From: Variovorax sp.
GTDB lineage: Bacteria; Pseudomonadota; Gammaproteobacteria; Burkholderiales; Burkholderiaceae_C
Assembly: GCA_017744285.1 (NCBI GenBank)
Contig: JAGIBP010000010.1
Location: 1 to 64,000, forward strand
DNA length: 64,000 nt
Direction: 5' to 3'
This document shows, in pieces, positions 63,621 to 64,000 of this stretch (positions within the stretch are counted from its first letter, which is position 1; each line of letters begins with the position of its first letter). Under the pieces are notes generated by a model that had not been told where the DNA came from, made no database searches, and saw only the letters and a list, made by a program, of their open reading frames with translations. The position numbers were made by a program, and so were the translations under genes.

Positions 63621-63995
63621 ATGTTGCAGCAATCGCCCCTCTACGCCTACATCCCGGCCAAGGACCTGGCGCGGGCCCGGCAGTTCTACGAAGGCAAGCT
63701 GGGCCTCGCGCCCAAGGCCGAGATCGCGGGCGGCGTCCACTACGAATTCGGCGGCGGCACCGGCGCCTTCCTGTACCCGACCCCGAACGCGGGGACCTCG
63801 CAGGCCAGCCAGGCGTTCTGGCAGGTCGCGGACATCCGCAAGGAAGTGGCGCAGCTGAAGGCCCGCGGCGTGGTGTTCGAGGACTACGACATGCCCGGCA
63901 AGGACGCCGACGGCATCGTGAGCGCCGGAGGCGCGATGGCAGCGTGGTTCAAGGATTCGGAAGGCAACATCATGGCGCTCATCCAGGGCGCCTGA
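63621..63995 (+). CDS. VOC-family protein
   Basis: A 124-residue VOC protein: PLYAYIPAKDLARARQFYEGKLGLAP at the start and a C-terminal WFKDSEGNIMALIQGA. The AAGGAG about 7 nt before ATG 63621 supports the start. It resembles lyase-like extradiol/glyoxalase-superfamily proteins of unknown activity; the metal-ligand set is only partly recognisable. It is divergent from glpM. Confidence 0.87.
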   Translation: MLQQSPLYAYIPAKDLARARQFYEGKLGLAPKAEIAGGVHYEFGGGTGAFLYPTPNAGTSQASQAFWQVADIRKEVAQLKARGVVFEDYDMPGKDADGIVSAGGAMAAWFKDSEGNIMALIQGA

Positions 63996-64000
63996 GTGCG

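Noticed and set aside
63515..63622. ATG-started longer GlpM
   Set aside because: The added 36 residues are basic and non-hydrophobic and would exceed the family length.

Overview
The window is a GC-rich (by eye roughly two-thirds GC), gene-dense stretch of a Gram-negative chromosome. Several features point to a betaproteobacterium of the Burkholderiales, most likely Comamonadaceae and Variovorax-like: three Bug-type tripartite-tricarboxylate receptors, an Edd/Eda Entner-Doudoroff operon, a CueR/CopA pair with a 19-bp-spaced promoter, a type IV pilin, and LPS Kdo transferase. The genus is inferred from gene content, not from a marker gene. I see 65 protein genes (one cut by the left edge), no rRNA, tRNA, CRISPR array or insertion sequence, and no gene-free stretch above about 250 bp.

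Layout. 1-5.3 kb: sugar-acid catabolism, with the start of a sugar-binding protein, a FadR-type GntR regulator, a D-2-hydroxyacid dehydrogenase, a DSD1-type PLP enzyme and divergent dgoK-dgoA (2-keto-3-deoxygalactonate kinase and aldolase). 5.4-10.3 kb: an SDR enzyme, then a MarR-MFS-MATE operon with overlapping genes, a palindromic operator in the divergent promoter, a PaaI-type thioesterase and a glyoxalase. 10.3-15.6 kb: edd-eda-HAD-TPR/O-GlcNAc-transferase-like operon. 15.7-20.1 kb: housekeeping genes (OmpA-like, gamma-glutamylcyclotransferase, sodC, MobA-like, pdxH, AEC permease, acylphosphatase).

20.2-31.1 kb is the most distinctive accessory island. A LysR regulator with a clear T-N11-A operator faces nine co-directional genes: cupin, aldehyde dehydrogenase, ThDP enzyme, SDR, three Bug receptors, a signal-less periplasmic-binding-fold protein and an FAD oxidoreductase. 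I read it as an uncharacterised carboxylate catabolic pathway. 31.1-34.2 kb: a TonB-dependent receptor (probably for a metal), a small His/Asp/Cys membrane protein and msrA. 34.3-42.1 kb: TetR-regulated RND efflux pump (adaptor and permease), a PCMT-like enzyme, a rhodanese and a TolC-family channel. 42.2-46.2 kb: an orphan autotransporter beta-domain, waaA and a phosphohexomutase.

46.3-49.3 kb: alkylation repair (Ada-AlkA fusion, Ogt) plus a DMT exporter. 49.2-53.1 kb: a DUF1345 protein, a diheme and a triheme cytochrome c, and a JmjC/cupin-8 protein. 53.2-55.9 kb: the copA-cueR copper-efflux operon, whose promoter geometry implies a leaderless copA mRNA. 55.9-64 kb: small metabolic and envelope genes, including two lipoproteins, a sensor-kinase homologue whose phospho-acceptor His is replaced by Gln, a type IV pilin, a Sel1-repeat protein, an M48 lipoprotein protease, a HEAT-repeat protein, GlpM and a VOC protein.

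The main leads are the 21-31 kb catabolic island, the His-less kinase with nested inverted repeats upstream, the two predicted leaderless regulator-controlled transcripts (marR and copA), and the coupling of an O-GlcNAc-transferase-like gene to the Entner-Doudoroff operon.
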